From NCBI GenBank assembly GCA_964368075.1, contig CAYJAD010000080.1, positions 1-8,087 of the forward strand: a stretch of DNA of 8,087 bases, read 5' to 3'. Positions 7,102-8,087 of the stretch are shown here, one piece after another. Under the pieces are notes generated by a model. That model was not told the DNA's origin and made no database searches. It worked only from the letters and a program-made list of their open reading frames with translations. The stretch is from CAYJAD01 sp964368075. GTDB lineage: Bacteria > Desulfobacterota > Desulfovibrionia > Desulfovibrionales > Desulfovibrionaceae. The position numbers and the translations under genes were made by a program. Each line of letters begins with the position of its first letter. Positions within the stretch are counted from its first letter, which is position 1.

Positions 7102-8004
7102 ATGCCTCTATTGAATCGTAAAACAATCCGTTTAGTTTTTTTCCTTTGCCTCCTTTATATTTCATGGGGCTCAGCATTTTTGGGTAATAAAATAGCCTTG
7201 GAATATTTCCCCGGTTTTATGCTCACTGGCATACGTTTTTCTGTGGCGGGTTTACTGCTTTTACTGTATACTTATCTGCGCAAAGAGCAATCACGCATAG
7301 GAATGAGCGATGTGAAATATCATTGCCTCACCGGTTTTCTTTTAGTATTCATTAGTAGTGGGCTTGTATCTAAAGCACAACACCTTGGTGTCCCCTCAGG
7401 TATGACAGCCATACTTTTTGGCGCCGCTCCCATTTGGCTTATACTTGGGCAATGGCTTTTTTGGGGCGGAAAAAAACCTACGCTTTGGCAAGGCTCTGGT
7501 CTTATTTTGGGCTTTTCTGCTCTTATGGGGCTCAACATACATCAAGGTATAGGCGGAGAAACATCATTGCTAGGGCTTGGCATGATACTTTTTGCCAGTT
7601 TAATCTGGGTATATGGTTCTCACTATTCCCAAGAGCATCAATACGACACCACACTTTCCATCTTACGTTCAACGGGTTTATTACTCCTCATGGGTGGCAT
7701 ACAAACATTATGTATAGCTTTATTCATGGGCGAACGCGTTGATATAATAAATCTTCCTTTACAGGCCTACCTTGCTGTAGCTTTTTTAATACTATTTAGC
7801 TCTGTTATTGCTTATACCACCTATATTTGGCTTCTTTTTAATTCAAGAGCTATTGTGGCGCTCTCTTACGAATATGTGGTGCCTGCCATTGCCATTTTTT
7901 TAGGTGCTTTGCTCGTTCATGAAAAAATAGACAACATTATGATTATAGCCAGTGTGGTGCTTATTTTTTCCGTATTTCTTATCACCTCCAGCGATAGAAA
8001 ATAA
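7102..8004 (+). CDS. EamA/DMT-family inner membrane transporter (YedA-like)
   Basis: The protein is 300 residues, normal length for two tandem EamA domains with about ten membrane helices. The opening 'YISWGSAFLGNKIALEYFPGFMLTGIRFSVAGLLLLL' style helices, 'GVPSGMTAILFGAAPIWLI' in the first half, and 'SSVIAYTTYIWLLFNSRAIVALSYEYVVPAIAIFLGALLVHEKI' near the end are diagnostic of the drug/metabolite transporter group closest to YedA. Family members export amino acids, metabolites or drugs; the substrate here cannot be read from sequence. I prefer the ATG at 7102 to the TTG at 7048, since the extra 18 residues match nothing in the family, but neither start has a strong ribosome site (only GAAG before 7048). 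The gene stands alone, divergent from the small exported protein. Confidence 0.93.
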   Translation: MPLLNRKTIRLVFFLCLLYISWGSAFLGNKIALEYFPGFMLTGIRFSVAGLLLLLYTYLRKEQSRIGMSDVKYHCLTGFLLVFISSGLVSKAQHLGVPSGMTAILFGAAPIWLILGQWLFWGGKKPTLWQGSGLILGFSALMGLNIHQGIGGETSLLGLGMILFASLIWVYGSHYSQEHQYDTTLSILRSTGLLLLMGGIQTLCIALFMGERVDIINLPLQAYLAVAFLILFSSVIAYTTYIWLLFNSRAIVALSYEYVVPAIAIFLGALLVHEKIDNIMIIASVVLIFSVFLITSSDRK

Positions 8005-8087
8005 GTTTAAAATAAGATTATAAAAGAAACACTGGTGAATTTTTTTCTTGAGGGGGGAAGGGGCACTTTTGCTTGCGCCAAAAAGTT
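8005..8087. other. Right-edge tail without a gene
   Basis: After the transporter stop there is an AT-rich stretch with a weak possible hairpin (CAC/GTG around 8026-8033) followed by a run of seven T, too weak to call a terminator. Next is a G-rich run (8051-8063) and a small inverted repeat with arms ACTTTT (8065-8070) and AAAAGT (8081-8086). The last part may belong to the next gene beyond the edge. Confidence 0.4.

Noticed and set aside
7434..7742. A 102-codon plus-strand frame inside the transporter gene
   Set aside because: It is an alternative frame of a clear EamA coding sequence and has no domain or membrane pattern of its own.

Overview
The window looks like bacterial chromosome with a low to moderate GC content. 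It holds the 3' end of a very large secreted repeat protein, an ankyrin-type exported protein, the tail of a broken chemotaxis receptor gene, a small exported protein on the opposite strand, and an EamA-family membrane transporter. A Desulfovibrio-like or related Gram-negative host is my best guess. It rests on the combination of a giant type I secreted adhesin with this kind of C-terminus, an 'FW..AT..DV' ankyrin-type protein and a methyl-accepting chemotaxis relic. This is an inference from protein flavour, and no marker gene is present to settle it.

Layout. Positions 1-4754 (+) are one open frame cut off by the left window edge. It encodes about 1,583 visible residues: Ig/VCBS/cadherin-like beta repeats, then a von Willebrand factor A (vWA) domain with an intact MIDAS metal site, then two glycine/aspartate-rich RTX blocks separated by an acidic helical insert, then a C-terminal region of type I secretion character. 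A strong GC-rich terminator follows (4778-4810). A new transcription unit starts with a plausible promoter (4814-4843) and a good Shine-Dalgarno site, and encodes an exported ankyrin-like protein built from two related modules (4909-6060). Directly after its stop codon, in the same frame, lie 56 codons that read as the extreme C-terminus of a methyl-accepting chemotaxis protein with no 5' portion (6061-6231). A perfect 20-bp hairpin terminator then closes this unit (6246-6300).

On the minus strand, converging on that terminator, is a 138-residue exported protein with four cysteines in the mature part (6338-6754). A 347-base divergent intergenic region separates it from the last gene, a complete 300-residue EamA/DMT-family exporter (7102-8004). 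The final 83 bases hold no recognisable gene.

How they work together. The genes do not form an obvious pathway. The adhesin would be exported by a type I (ABC transporter/membrane fusion protein/TolC) system and act at the cell surface, but none of those transport genes are in the window. The ankyrin-like protein and the small cysteine protein are predicted to be exported to the periplasm. The EamA protein sits in the inner membrane. The strongest oddities are the decapitated chemotaxis gene abutting the ankyrin gene in frame, the two-fold design of the ankyrin protein, and the split RTX region of the adhesin. I did not find convincing evidence of a wholly new multi-gene system.
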